From: Phycisphaerae bacterium | Lineage (GTDB): Bacteria; Planctomycetota; Phycisphaerae; UBA1845; Fen-1342 | Reading direction: 5' to 3' | Assembly: GCA_026984555.1 (NCBI GenBank) | Contig: JALSRY010000807.1 | Span: 1-6,042 of the forward strand | DNA length: 6,042 nt | Shown here: one piece after another, positions 1 through 6,042 of the stretch | Position numbering within the stretch: position 1 is the stretch's first letter | How the letters are laid out: each line of letters opens with the position of its first letter | Program-made: the position numbers and the translations under genes | Notes under the pieces: model-generated | What the model saw: only the letters and a program-made list of their open reading frames with translations | Told to the model about the DNA's origin: nothing | Database searches by the model: none

Positions 1-2126
1 TCACGAAACGTCTCGGAGGCGTACTTCGGCATCGGCACCCGCCGATCCAGACCGTAGAAATGCTCCAGGAACGCCCGGCCGATGCGGGACTGGCTCAGCA
101 GGTTCGCGATGGGGGCGAAGCGGCTGCCCCACGCGGCCAGTTCGATCGAACGGGCGATGAGGCGGCTGCGGCGCGGCATCCCCTTGCGCTTGTTGCGCCA
201 ATGGAGCCACTCCGACTTGAGCTTGGCCATGTCCGTGCCCGTGGGGCACTCGGTCTTGCACGCCTTGCAGCTCAGGCACAGGTCGAACACCTCCTCGAGC
301 GCCGGGTCGGAAAGCCCCTCCAGCACGTCGCGATTGGACAACGCCGCCCGCAACGCGTTCGCCCGGGCACGCGTCGTGTGCTTCTCATCCCCCGTCGCCA
401 TGTACGACGGACACATCGTGCCGACGAGCCGCTTGCGGCACTCGCCGATGCCGCTGCACATTTCGGCCAGCCCCCCCATCCCGCCGTGCGCCGAAAAATC
501 GAGCACCGTCGGCGGATCCTCGCGAGCATAACCTTCGCCGTACCGCAGGTTCGCATCCATCGGCAACGGGTCGACGATCTTGTGCGGATTGAGCAACCCC
601 TGCGGATCAAACGCGGATTTCACCCGCGCAAACGCCTCCACCAGCTTCGGCCCGAACATCCGCTCGATCCACTCCGAGCGAACCAGCCCCTCCCCGTGCT
701 CCCCGGTCATCGCCCCCTTGAACTCACGCACGAGCCGACTCGTGCGATCGGCGATGCGACGGAGCTTCTCGACACCCTCGCGCGTCTTGAGATTCAGCGC
801 CGGACGCACATGCAGCAGACCGACACTCGCGTGGGCGTAGTAGCCGGTGCGGTCGATACCCTCCTCACGCAGAATCTGCTGCAACCGGGCGATATAATCG
901 CGCAGCCGGGCCGGCTCGACCGCACAATCGTCGATGAAATCGTACGGCTGGGTGTCGCCCGGTCGCGACATGAGAATCCCCGTACCCGCCTTGCGCACCT
1001 CCCACACGTCGGCCTGGCCGGCCGGATCGGTCAGGACGGTCCACGCATAGCCGATGCCGCGGGCCTTCAGGTCGCTGACGAGATCGTCGAGCCGGCGCCG
1101 CACCTCGCCCGCGTCGTCGCCGAAAAACTCGACGATCAGGATCGCGGCGGGATCACCCTCGAGAAACCCCCGGCGGCGCAGCATCGCCGGATTGTCCTTC
1201 GAGCCGTCGAGAATGAGCTTGTCAACCAGTTCGACCGCGGCCGGCTGATGTCCCAGCAACGCCGGAACCGAACCCAGCGCATCGAGCAGGTCACCGTAAT
1301 GCACGACGCACAACCCACGACACCGGGGCAGCTCCAGCAGATTCAGCGTCGCCCCCGTCACGACGCACAACGTCCCCTCGCTACCCACGATCACCTGCTC
1401 GACGTTCACCCGCCCGTCTTCGACACGCAGCCGATCGAGCGCATAGCCGCCGTTGCGGCGAAAAACCTTGGGAAAACGCCGCGCGATCTCGTCCGCGTAC
1501 TCTTCCATGACGGCGGCCAGCGTCTGTTCGCATCGGCTGGCGAGCGCGTTGTTGCGTGCCGCGTCGAGCGGCCGGCCCCCCGAAGCCGCCGGCTGCCCCC
1601 ACCACCAGCTCGACCCGTCGGAGAGCACCACATCCACCCCGAGAACATGGTCACACGTGCGCCCCACGACGATCGAATGCGCCCCGGCCGAATTGTTCCC
1701 GATCATGCCGCCGATCGTCGCCCGGCTGGCCGTGGCCACGTCCGGCGAGAAGTGCAACCCGTGGGGGCGCAGCCGCGCGTTGAGCTCGTCCAGTACCACC
1801 CCCGGTTCGACCCGCGCCGTGCGCCGATCCACATCCACCGCCAGCACGCGGTTCAGGTAACGCGACATGTCGAGAATCACACCGCGGTTGCACACCCCGC
1901 CCGTCAGGCCGGTACCCGCACCGCGCGGCGTCAGGGGGATGCCCTCCTCGCCACAAATGCGCACGACCGCCGCCACATCGGCAGCCGTGCGCGGGTACAC
2001 GACAACCTCGGGCGGAATCTCGTAGATGCTGGCGTCGGTGGCGTAAAGCGCCCGCGCCAGGGAATCCGCCCGAACGTCCCCCATGATCGCCGCCCGCAGC
2101 CTCTCAACCAGGATGTCCGTTTCCAT
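1..2126 (-). CDS. FAD-binding and [4Fe-4S]-binding oxidoreductase, YdiJ / D-2-hydroxyacid dehydrogenase type (3' end outside window)
   Basis: I read 708 codons without a stop from ATG at 2126 to the left edge, so the C-terminus is missing. Residues about 38-77 form the start of a PCMH-type FAD domain with the pyrophosphate loop PRGAGTGLTGG (67-77). TIGGMIGNNSAGAHS (137-151) and VGSEGTL (247-253) continue the FAD site. The FAD-oxidase C-terminal domain carries H432 and H439 (HASVGLLH) and E476-H477 (TGEHGEG), matching the metal-binding and catalytic His/Glu set of D-2-hydroxyglutarate and D-lactate dehydrogenases. A ferredoxin-like part follows with C557-x5-C563-x8-C572-P and C617-x2-C620-x2-C623-x3-C627-P, as in GlcD-GlcF fusions. 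Family members run to about 1000 residues, so a cysteine-rich CCG region is probably cut off. Such enzymes oxidise a D-2-hydroxyacid (lactate, 2-hydroxyglutarate or glycolate) and pass electrons through FAD and Fe-S to a carrier; the substrate cannot be assigned. The start is the first in-frame ATG after a stop at 2217-2219, with a partial Shine-Dalgarno GAGAG eight bases upstream. Confidence 0.93.
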   Translation of the reverse strand, partial: METDILVERLRAAIMGDVRADSLARALYATDASIYEIPPEVVVYPRTAADVAAVVRICGEEGIPLTPRGAGTGLTGGVCNRGVILDMSRYLNRVLAVDVDRRTARVEPGVVLDELNARLRPHGLHFSPDVATASRATIGGMIGNNSAGAHSIVVGRTCDHVLGVDVVLSDGSSWWWGQPAASGGRPLDAARNNALASRCEQTLAAVMEEYADEIARRFPKVFRRNGGYALDRLRVEDGRVNVEQVIVGSEGTLCVVTGATLNLLELPRCRGLCVVHYGDLLDALGSVPALLGHQPAAVELVDKLILDGSKDNPAMLRRRGFLEGDPAAILIVEFFGDDAGEVRRRLDDLVSDLKARGIGYAWTVLTDPAGQADVWEVRKAGTGILMSRPGDTQPYDFIDDCAVEPARLRDYIARLQQILREEGIDRTGYYAHASVGLLHVRPALNLKTREGVEKLRRIADRTSRLVREFKGAMTGEHGEGLVRSEWIERMFGPKLVEAFARVKSAFDPQGLLNPHKIVDPLPMDANLRYGEGYAREDPPTVLDFSAHGGMGGLAEMCSGIGECRKRLVGTMCPSYMATGDEKHTTRARANALRAALSNRDVLEGLSDPALEEVFDLCLSCKACKTECPTGTDMAKLKSEWLHWRNKRKGMPRRSRLIARSIELAAWGSRFAPIANLLSQSRIGRAFLEHFYGLDRRVPMPKYASETFR

Positions 2127-2388
2127 CGTGCATGCTCTCGTGACCTGGATGGGTCGCGCTCGGCCGACCCGCTCCGCCGGCGGCCGCCTGCCACCGCGCG
2201 TGCAAGTATGACCGGCTCATACGAACCTGACCAGATACACGCCGCACGAATGCCCGGCGACCCATGACCGATTGCGTTCAACCCCCCGCGCCGCGTGCCG
2301 ATCCCTACACCAGGCCAGGCACCCTCGCGGCCGCTGTCCCCCACAAACGCGGCTCAACCGGCCCGCTCGCGGCAAGTCACCCGCGCGC
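2127..2388. other. intergenic region between lysA and the FAD/Fe-S oxidoreductase gene
   Basis: This 262-base gap is the longest non-coding stretch in the window. It has no convincing small gene: the open frames crossing it on either strand are extensions of shadow frames and lack family-like sequence. No T-rich intrinsic terminator is visible behind lysA on the minus strand. The gap holds a 17-base interrupted palindrome at 2206-2222 and a very GC-rich self-complementary stretch at about 2174-2188. The heptamer ATGACCG occurs twice on the plus strand (2209-2215 and 2264-2270). The gap is long enough to hold a promoter for the oxidoreductase gene. The best minus-strand match, TGGTCA then 17 bases then CATACT, is only 4/6 at each hexamer and overlaps the palindrome; I do not call it a promoter. 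Confidence 0.6.
2206..2222. repeat. interrupted palindrome GTATGA-N5-TCATAC
   Basis: Perfect 6-base inverted arms flank a 5-base centre (CCGGC), about 80 bases upstream of the oxidoreductase start codon. It is shaped like an operator half-site pair or a short hairpin. No T-tract follows on either strand, so an intrinsic terminator is unlikely. It overlaps the only weak promoter-like hexamers seen in this gap, which would suit a repressor site, but that is inference from position alone. A 6-base inverted repeat can also occur by chance in a gap of this size. Confidence 0.35.
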
Positions 2389-3681
2389 TCAGCCCCCCGG
2401 TTCGATTTCCTCCTCCGGCCGGACGAGGTCTTCGCAGGTCTCCCGCCGGCGAATCAGCCGCGCTCGCCCGTCGCAAACCAGCACCTCGGCCGCCCGTGGC
2501 CGCGAGTTGTACTGGCTCGCCATCGACATCGCGTACGCGCCCGCCGAGAACACGGCGAGCAGTTCGCCCCGTCGCACCGGGGGAATGGCCCGCTCGCGCG
2601 CGAGAAAATCGCCACACTCGCACACCGGCCCGACAATATCGCACACCTCCAGCGCCTCGAAAGGCTGCTCCCCGCCGCGCGACTCCGGTACATAACCATC
2701 CGCCTGCACGGGCCAGACGAAGTGATACGCCTGGTAGAGCGCGGGGCGGATGAGGTCGTTCATCGCCGCATCGACAATGACGAACCGCCGCCCTCCCGAC
2801 CGCTTGACCCGCAATACGCGCGCAAGCAAGACGCCGGCGTTGGCCGCGATGGCCCGCCCCGGTTCCAAAATGAATCGCAAACCACGATCACGCAGCAGCG
2901 GAACGAGGACGCGGGCGTAGTCCGCGGGCGACGGAGCGTCACCATCCCGATAGGCCGCCGCGAAGCCACCCCCGATATCGAACGTGTCGATCCCGAACCC
3001 CTCCCCGCGCAGCGCCTCCGTCAGTTCCAGCACACGCCCCACACCCTGCGCAAACACCCCCGGATCGCTCACCGGCGAACCCAGGTGCACATGAACCCCA
3101 CGCAAACGTACCGACCGGCTGTGCCCGAAACGCCGAAAAACCTCCGGAACCTGGTCGAAGTCGATGCCGAACTTGGTTTGTTTCCGGCCCGTGGTCGTGT
3201 ATTCGTGGCTATGCGCATCCACATCCGGGTTGACGCGGATCGCCGCGTCGAGCGTAACCCCGGCCCCGCCCGCAATCGCGATCATCTGCTCGAGTTCCGC
3301 CTGCGACTCGACGTTGACCAGCCCGACGCCCGTGGCGATGGCTTCGCGAATCTCCCGCTCCGTCTTGCCCACGCCCGCGAACACCACCCGCTTCGCGTCC
3401 GCCCCCGCCCGCAGCACGCGAAACAACTCCCCCCCACTCACCACGTCGAACCCGCAACCGGCTTCGCGCAGCAGCCGGCAAATGTGCGTGTTCGGACAAC
3501 TCTTGACGGAAAAACAGATCAGCGGGTCGAGCGCGGCGAACGCCTCCCGGAACTCCGCCACACGCCGGCGCAGCTCCGCACCCGAATACACATATACCGG
3601 CGTACCGTACCGGTCGACGATCTCCGCCGCCGACACCCCCTCGCAGTGCAGATGTCCGCGTTCGTACTCGAAACCGCCCAT
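2389..3681 (-). CDS. lysA: diaminopimelate decarboxylase
   Basis: This 430-residue protein has the usual length for DAP decarboxylase, a fold-type III PLP enzyme of the cytoplasm. It converts meso-2,6-diaminopimelate to L-lysine and CO2, the last step of lysine synthesis. The likely PLP lysine is K60 in FSVKSCPN, where most LysA proteins have YAxKAN. HVHLGS (197-202), the phosphate-binding glycine loop DIGGGF (235-240), EPGR (273-276), MNDLIRPALYQAYH (307-320), GPVCECGD (351-358, catalytic Cys354 for the partner subunit's active site) and GAYAMSMASQYNSRPR (381-396) follow in the expected order. The MNDLIRPALY segment separates it from ornithine/arginine decarboxylases of the same fold. Two changes from the usual motifs are visible: CECGD for CESGD and DAAMND for DAGMND. 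The ATG has only a weak Shine-Dalgarno (AAAGAG, five bases away). The gene follows the PLP-dependent sulfur enzyme by 54 bases, so co-transcription is likely. Confidence 0.95.
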   Translation of the reverse strand: MGGFEYERGHLHCEGVSAAEIVDRYGTPVYVYSGAELRRRVAEFREAFAALDPLICFSVKSCPNTHICRLLREAGCGFDVVSGGELFRVLRAGADAKRVVFAGVGKTEREIREAIATGVGLVNVESQAELEQMIAIAGGAGVTLDAAIRVNPDVDAHSHEYTTTGRKQTKFGIDFDQVPEVFRRFGHSRSVRLRGVHVHLGSPVSDPGVFAQGVGRVLELTEALRGEGFGIDTFDIGGGFAAAYRDGDAPSPADYARVLVPLLRDRGLRFILEPGRAIAANAGVLLARVLRVKRSGGRRFVIVDAAMNDLIRPALYQAYHFVWPVQADGYVPESRGGEQPFEALEVCDIVGPVCECGDFLARERAIPPVRRGELLAVFSAGAYAMSMASQYNSRPRAAEVLVCDGRARLIRRRETCEDLVRPEEEIEPGG

Positions 3682-3716
3682 GTTGTCTCTTTTTCCGCCC
3701 CGACCGCCGCGGACGA

Positions 3717-3728
3717 CCCGGCGCCGGG
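3717..3728. repeat. 12-base perfect palindrome in the short gap before lysA
   Basis: CCCGGCGCCGGG lies just behind the stop codon of the PLP-dependent enzyme and ahead of lysA. In RNA it could form only a 4-pair stem with a 4-base loop, and no T-tract follows on the minus strand, so it does not look like a terminator. It may be a minor processing or pausing element, or just chance in GC-rich DNA. Confidence 0.25.
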
Positions 3729-3735
3729 CCTGCCC

Positions 3736-5184
3736 CTACGCTCCCGCCGCCACGCTCACCTTCGACCCCACCGCGCTCAACGCCTGGTCGAGATCGGCGA
3801 TGATGTCGTCGGGATGCTCCGCGCCGACGCACAGACGCACCATGTTCGGCGGGATGTGTGCGAGTTTGCGTCCTTCCTCGCCCTGCTGCTGGTGCGTGGA
3901 AATCGCCGGGATCGTCGCGACGCTCTTGATGCGGCCCAAGTCGGTCGCCCGCCAGATGCGCTCCAGCCCGTCGAAAAACTTGCGGGCGGCCTGGGCCCCA
4001 CCCTTGACGCAAAACGACATCAGGTGCCCGTAGCGGTTGACCGGCTTGCCGTACTGCTCGTCATACTCGGCATCGACGAGCCACATGTACTTGCTGGCCA
4101 GCTCGTGGAGCGGATGGTCGGGCAGCCCGAGGTAGGCGACACTCTCGACCACCGGATGTTTCTGGAGAAACTCCGCGACCTTCATCGTGTTGCGGCTCAT
4201 CAGGTCCATCTTCGATCGCAGCGTGCGCATGTCGTTGAGCGTCAACACGGCCTGCATCGGGTGGAGGTTCGGGCCGTAGTCACGATTGGGCAGGTACTTC
4301 ACGTAGAGCGCGAAATCCTTCTTGAGGTCTTCGTTGTCGAGGTTGCACACGAGGTTGCGCCGGGCGATCACGGCCCCGCAAACGCCGAAACCGCTGGTCG
4401 TCAAGCTCTTCGTGGCGCTCTGCACGACGATATCCGCCCCGTGGCACAACGGCCGCAGCAACGCCGGAGACGCGACCGTCGTATCGCAAATCAGCGGCAG
4501 GCCGTGACTGTGGGCGAGGTCCGCCACCGCCTGGATATCGAAAAACCCCTGCCCGGGGTTGCTCGGCAGCTCCCCATACAGGAAGCGCGTGTTCTCGTCG
4601 ATTTTCGCCGCCCATTCGTCGATGTTCGTCGGATCGGTGATCCAGCGACATTCGATGTCGCGTTCCTGCATCATCCGCACGTTGAACTGCTGGAACGTGC
4701 CCCCGTAACACTGGGCCGTCGCCAGGAAATTACGCGGCTCGCGCACATCGTGTTTCGTATGCACGAGAAACGGCTGGACCGCGGTCATGATGGCGGCCAT
4801 CCCCGAGGAGGTCGAGCAGCACGACGTCTCACCATCGAAACCGTAACCCTCGAGCAGGGCCAGCGTCCATTCGTAATAGTAGGTCGACGGATTCGCGATA
4901 CGCGAGTAGCACCATGTCGGAATCAGATAACCCAGGGCGGCCGCCATCTCGTCCGAATCCCGGTACGCCTGCGACGAGCTCATGAACACCGGCTCGATGA
5001 TCGCGCCCTGGTAGTCCTCGATCGCATCCTGAACACTATAGAGCCCGTGTACCGCGATCGTGTCGAACTTCCACTTCTTGACTACGTCGCGGATATATTT
5101 GTCCCGCGCGGCGAGGTAGGCGTTGTTCTGGTCGATGTAACGCTGCATTCCGGGAGTGATGGGAACGTTCTCGCTTCCGAACAT
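3736..5184 (-). CDS. Cys/Met metabolism PLP-dependent enzyme (O-acetylhomoserine sulfhydrylase / cystathionine gamma-synthase-like)
   Basis: This complete 482-residue protein is somewhat longer than the usual 380-430 of the family, with an N-terminal extension of about 40 residues. Family landmarks appear in order: HGLY (46-49), YSRIANPST (93-101, Tyr and Arg that bind the PLP phosphate of the partner subunit), SSGMAAI (126-132), CYGGTF (159-164), PSNPGQGFFDI (207-217), the PLP-ring aspartate D234 in CDTTVASP, the Schiff-base lysine K259 in SATKSLTTSGFG, and the C-terminal substrate-carboxylate arginine R450 in MVRLCVGAEHPDDI. The family does gamma-replacement or elimination on O-acyl-homoserine, cystathionine or methionine. 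The late SVATIPAISTH / VRLCVG pattern resembles O-acetylhomoserine sulfhydrylases, but the segment after K259 is unlike the usual TKYxxGH, so the substrate is unsettled. The start is ATG at 5184 with Shine-Dalgarno AAGGGAG six bases upstream. It precedes lysA by 54 bases in the same direction. Confidence 0.9.
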   Translation of the reverse strand: MFGSENVPITPGMQRYIDQNNAYLAARDKYIRDVVKKWKFDTIAVHGLYSVQDAIEDYQGAIIEPVFMSSSQAYRDSDEMAAALGYLIPTWCYSRIANPSTYYYEWTLALLEGYGFDGETSCCSTSSGMAAIMTAVQPFLVHTKHDVREPRNFLATAQCYGGTFQQFNVRMMQERDIECRWITDPTNIDEWAAKIDENTRFLYGELPSNPGQGFFDIQAVADLAHSHGLPLICDTTVASPALLRPLCHGADIVVQSATKSLTTSGFGVCGAVIARRNLVCNLDNEDLKKDFALYVKYLPNRDYGPNLHPMQAVLTLNDMRTLRSKMDLMSRNTMKVAEFLQKHPVVESVAYLGLPDHPLHELASKYMWLVDAEYDEQYGKPVNRYGHLMSFCVKGGAQAARKFFDGLERIWRATDLGRIKSVATIPAISTHQQQGEEGRKLAHIPPNMVRLCVGAEHPDDIIADLDQALSAVGSKVSVAAGA

Positions 5185-5190
5185 GATGGT

Positions 5191-5197
5191 CTCCCTT
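5191..5197 (-). promoter_or_regulatory. ribosome binding site of the Cys/Met PLP-dependent enzyme gene
   Basis: The minus strand reads AAGGGAG, then six bases, then the ATG at 5184. This is the strongest Shine-Dalgarno sequence in the window and fixes the start of the 482-residue protein. Those of lysA and the oxidoreductase gene are much weaker. Confidence 0.75.
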
Positions 5198-5211
5198 GTG
5201 ATCGAACGGGT

Positions 5212-5227
5212 TGGGGCTGTGTCCCCA
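5212..5227. repeat. short hairpin in the leader of the PLP-dependent enzyme gene
   Basis: TGGGG and CCCCA are separated by six bases, giving a possible 5-pair stem. It sits about 15 bases upstream of the Shine-Dalgarno sequence and near the predicted transcription start. It is too short and isolated to be recognised as a riboswitch; no SAM or lysine riboswitch core was recognised in this 104-base gap. Confidence 0.25.
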
Positions 5228-5229
5228 CC

Positions 5230-5259
5230 AGCCTACCGAAATCGCACCGGAAACGCCAA
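5230..5259 (-). promoter_or_regulatory. candidate sigma70-like promoter for the PLP-dependent enzyme and lysA
   Basis: On the minus strand TTGGCG (5259-5254, 4/6 to TTGACA) is followed by 18 bases and TAGGCT (5235-5230), which fits the relaxed TAnnnT form seen in GC-rich bacteria. Transcription would start near 5223 and leave a leader of roughly 40 bases with the AAGGGAG site. The match is modest and comes from inspection only; read-through from the pterin-synthase gene is the alternative. Confidence 0.3.
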
Positions 5260-5273
5260 TTGCACACCCCGCC

Positions 5274-5283
5274 CCCGCGCGGG
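5274..5283. repeat. GC-rich palindrome just behind the pterin-synthase stop codon
   Basis: CCCGCGCGGG lies five bases beyond the TGA at 5289-5291. It could form a short stem (also GCCC/GGGC arms at 5271-5284), but a G-rich stretch and not a T-run follows on the minus strand. An intrinsic terminator is therefore not supported, although its position at a gene end is suggestive. Confidence 0.2.
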
Positions 5284-5288
5284 CACAC

Positions 5289-6042
5289 TCACTCGACCGC
5301 CGCATAGTCCGCCCAGGTTTTGGCGGTCTCGTACACCCGCACGTTGGCCAGACGCACCGGCCCCAGCGTACCGTCGAGCAGCTCCCACACCACCCGCGCG
5401 ATGTTCTCGACGCTCGGATTGCGCGTCGCGAACAACTCCGTGTCGACGTTCAGGTGCTTGTGATCCAACCGCTCGATCACCTCCCGCTGCACGATGCGCT
5501 CAAACGCCGGCAAAGCCAGCACCACCCCCGTCGAGGCCGCGGGCTCCCCGCACACCGTGACCTCCAGCACGTAATTGTGACCGTGCCCGTTGGGATTGTT
5601 GCATTTTCCGAACGTGCGGCGGTTTTCCTCATCCGAAAGCGCGGCACAATGCAGCCGGTGTGCCGCCGAAAACTCGAACTGCTGGGTCACATACACCATG
5701 CCGGGGGCCTCGCGATAGATCGTGTAACGAAGAAACGGCGTCGGCAGCAACCCGAGACCGAGCAGCCGCACGCCCGCCGGCGTGGCGCCGTGCACACCCG
5801 CGAAAATCGCGCAAAGCAGGCGCTCGGCGGACATGCGCCAGCCCTCCTCGCGGAGTTTGGCGGCCACAAGCGGAATCGCGTGCCGGCGCAGCAGCGCGTC
5901 GAGTTGAGAAATGTTACACACATAGCCCGTCTGCGGGTCCGGCTCGCCACCAACCGTGGCCCGCAGACGCAGGTACGGAACGATGCCCACCGCGCTCGGC
6001 CAGCCGGCCCACGAATTCGTCACCGGCTGATCCAGCTCGATG
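5289..6042 (-). CDS. tandem 6-pyruvoyltetrahydropterin synthase-like protein (5' end outside window)
   Basis: The frame is open to the right edge, so about 250 C-terminal residues are visible. A GTG at 6023 could be mistaken for the start, but the upstream codons (IELDQP) read on without a stop and VTNSWAGWPS looks internal to a domain. Counting from the Ile codon at 6041, the second domain (about 118-250) has the full catalytic set of 6-pyruvoyltetrahydropterin synthase: zinc ligands H128 (FSAAHRL), H153 and H155 (NGHGHNY), nucleophile Cys147 (FGKCNNPN), the Asp193-His194 pair (LDHKHLN), NPSVENIA, and pterin-anchoring Glu238 (VYETAKTW). LSDEEN followed by FGKCNNPNGHGHNY resembles animal PTPS more than QueD. 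Residues 1 to about 112 look like the tail of another PTPS domain, with TGYVCNISQLD and a helix-strand pattern but no visible catalytic residues. Family enzymes act on dihydroneopterin triphosphate, giving 6-pyruvoyl- or 6-carboxy-tetrahydropterin (biopterin-like or queuosine routes). The exact product is not assignable. Cys147 argues against the folate PTPS-III form. Confidence 0.88.
   Translation of the reverse strand, partial: IELDQPVTNSWAGWPSAVGIVPYLRLRATVGGEPDPQTGYVCNISQLDALLRRHAIPLVAAKLREEGWRMSAERLLCAIFAGVHGATPAGVRLLGLGLLPTPFLRYTIYREAPGMVYVTQQFEFSAAHRLHCAALSDEENRRTFGKCNNPNGHGHNYVLEVTVCGEPAASTGVVLALPAFERIVQREVIERLDHKHLNVDTELFATRNPSVENIARVVWELLDGTLGPVRLANVRVYETAKTWADYAAVE

Noticed and set aside
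60..2267. 735-codon open frame on the plus strand
   Set aside because: It is antisense to the FAD/Fe-S gene. Its product is low-complexity Arg/His/Pro/Ala-rich with no recognisable motif, as expected when the opposite strand uses G/C at third positions.
1931..2344. 137-codon minus-strand frame spanning the gap after lysA
   Set aside because: It runs into the FAD gene in another frame, is rich in Arg/Gly/Ser and has no domain-like pattern; it is an out-of-frame shadow.
3682..3735. Terminator between the PLP-dependent enzyme and lysA
   Set aside because: The CCCGGCGCCGGG palindrome lacks a following T-tract. The A5 run on the minus strand lies near the lysA ribosome binding site, not after the stem.
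5185..5288. SAM or other riboswitch ahead of the Cys/Met enzyme gene
   Set aside because: The 104-base gap shows only one 5-pair hairpin and a GC palindrome. No multi-helix core or known conserved riboswitch sequence was recognised.
2272..5307. 1011-codon open frame on the plus strand
   Set aside because: It runs antisense through both lysA and the PLP-dependent enzyme and across their gap. Both minus-strand genes carry full family motifs, while this frame is Arg/His-rich and resembles no family I know.
6021..6023. GTG as the start of the pterin-synthase gene
   Set aside because: The frame continues upstream to the window edge without a stop, the N-terminal residues look internal to a PTPS-like domain, and no clear Shine-Dalgarno precedes the GTG.
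1..6042. Defence system, mobile element, CRISPR array or tRNA
   Set aside because: No terminal repeats, transposase or integrase motifs, spaced direct repeats or cloverleaf-like sequences were seen; nearly all bases are in four metabolic genes.

Overview
The window is GC-rich bacterial chromosome DNA with strong G/C preference at third codon positions. All four genes lie on the minus strand and cover almost all of the 6 kb. No RNA gene, mobile element, CRISPR array or phage-like feature is visible. The protein styles would fit a planctomycete or a similar deep-branching GC-rich bacterium: a tandem pterin-synthase protein with a eukaryote-like active site, a LysA with an unusual PLP-lysine segment, and a divergent Cys/Met-metabolism enzyme. 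That assignment is an impression, not a demonstrated classification.

In transcription order (right to left) the genes are as follows. (1) 6042-5289: the 3' part of a tandem 6-pyruvoyltetrahydropterin synthase-like gene, whose start lies beyond the right edge. (2) 5184-3736: a complete 482-aa PLP-dependent enzyme of the Cys/Met metabolism family (O-acetylhomoserine sulfhydrylase / cystathionine gamma-synthase type), with a good ribosome binding site and a plausible promoter in the 104-base gap before it. (3) 3681-2389: a complete 430-aa diaminopimelate decarboxylase (lysA), 54 bases behind gene 2 and probably co-transcribed with it. (4) 2126-1: the first 708 residues of a large FAD-binding plus iron-sulfur oxidoreductase (YdiJ / D-2-hydroxyacid dehydrogenase type), whose end lies beyond the left edge. 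A 262-base gap separates it from lysA, so it may have its own promoter.

Genes 2 and 3 both serve branches of the aspartate amino-acid family (methionine/cysteine sulfur assimilation and lysine/peptidoglycan precursor), which makes a small biosynthetic operon plausible. No functional link of the outer two genes to this pair can be shown from the sequence. Very long open frames on the plus strand (735 and 1011 codons) are antisense shadows of these genes. I found no new biological system here: the window is mainly ordinary metabolic sequence with several sequence-level oddities worth checking.
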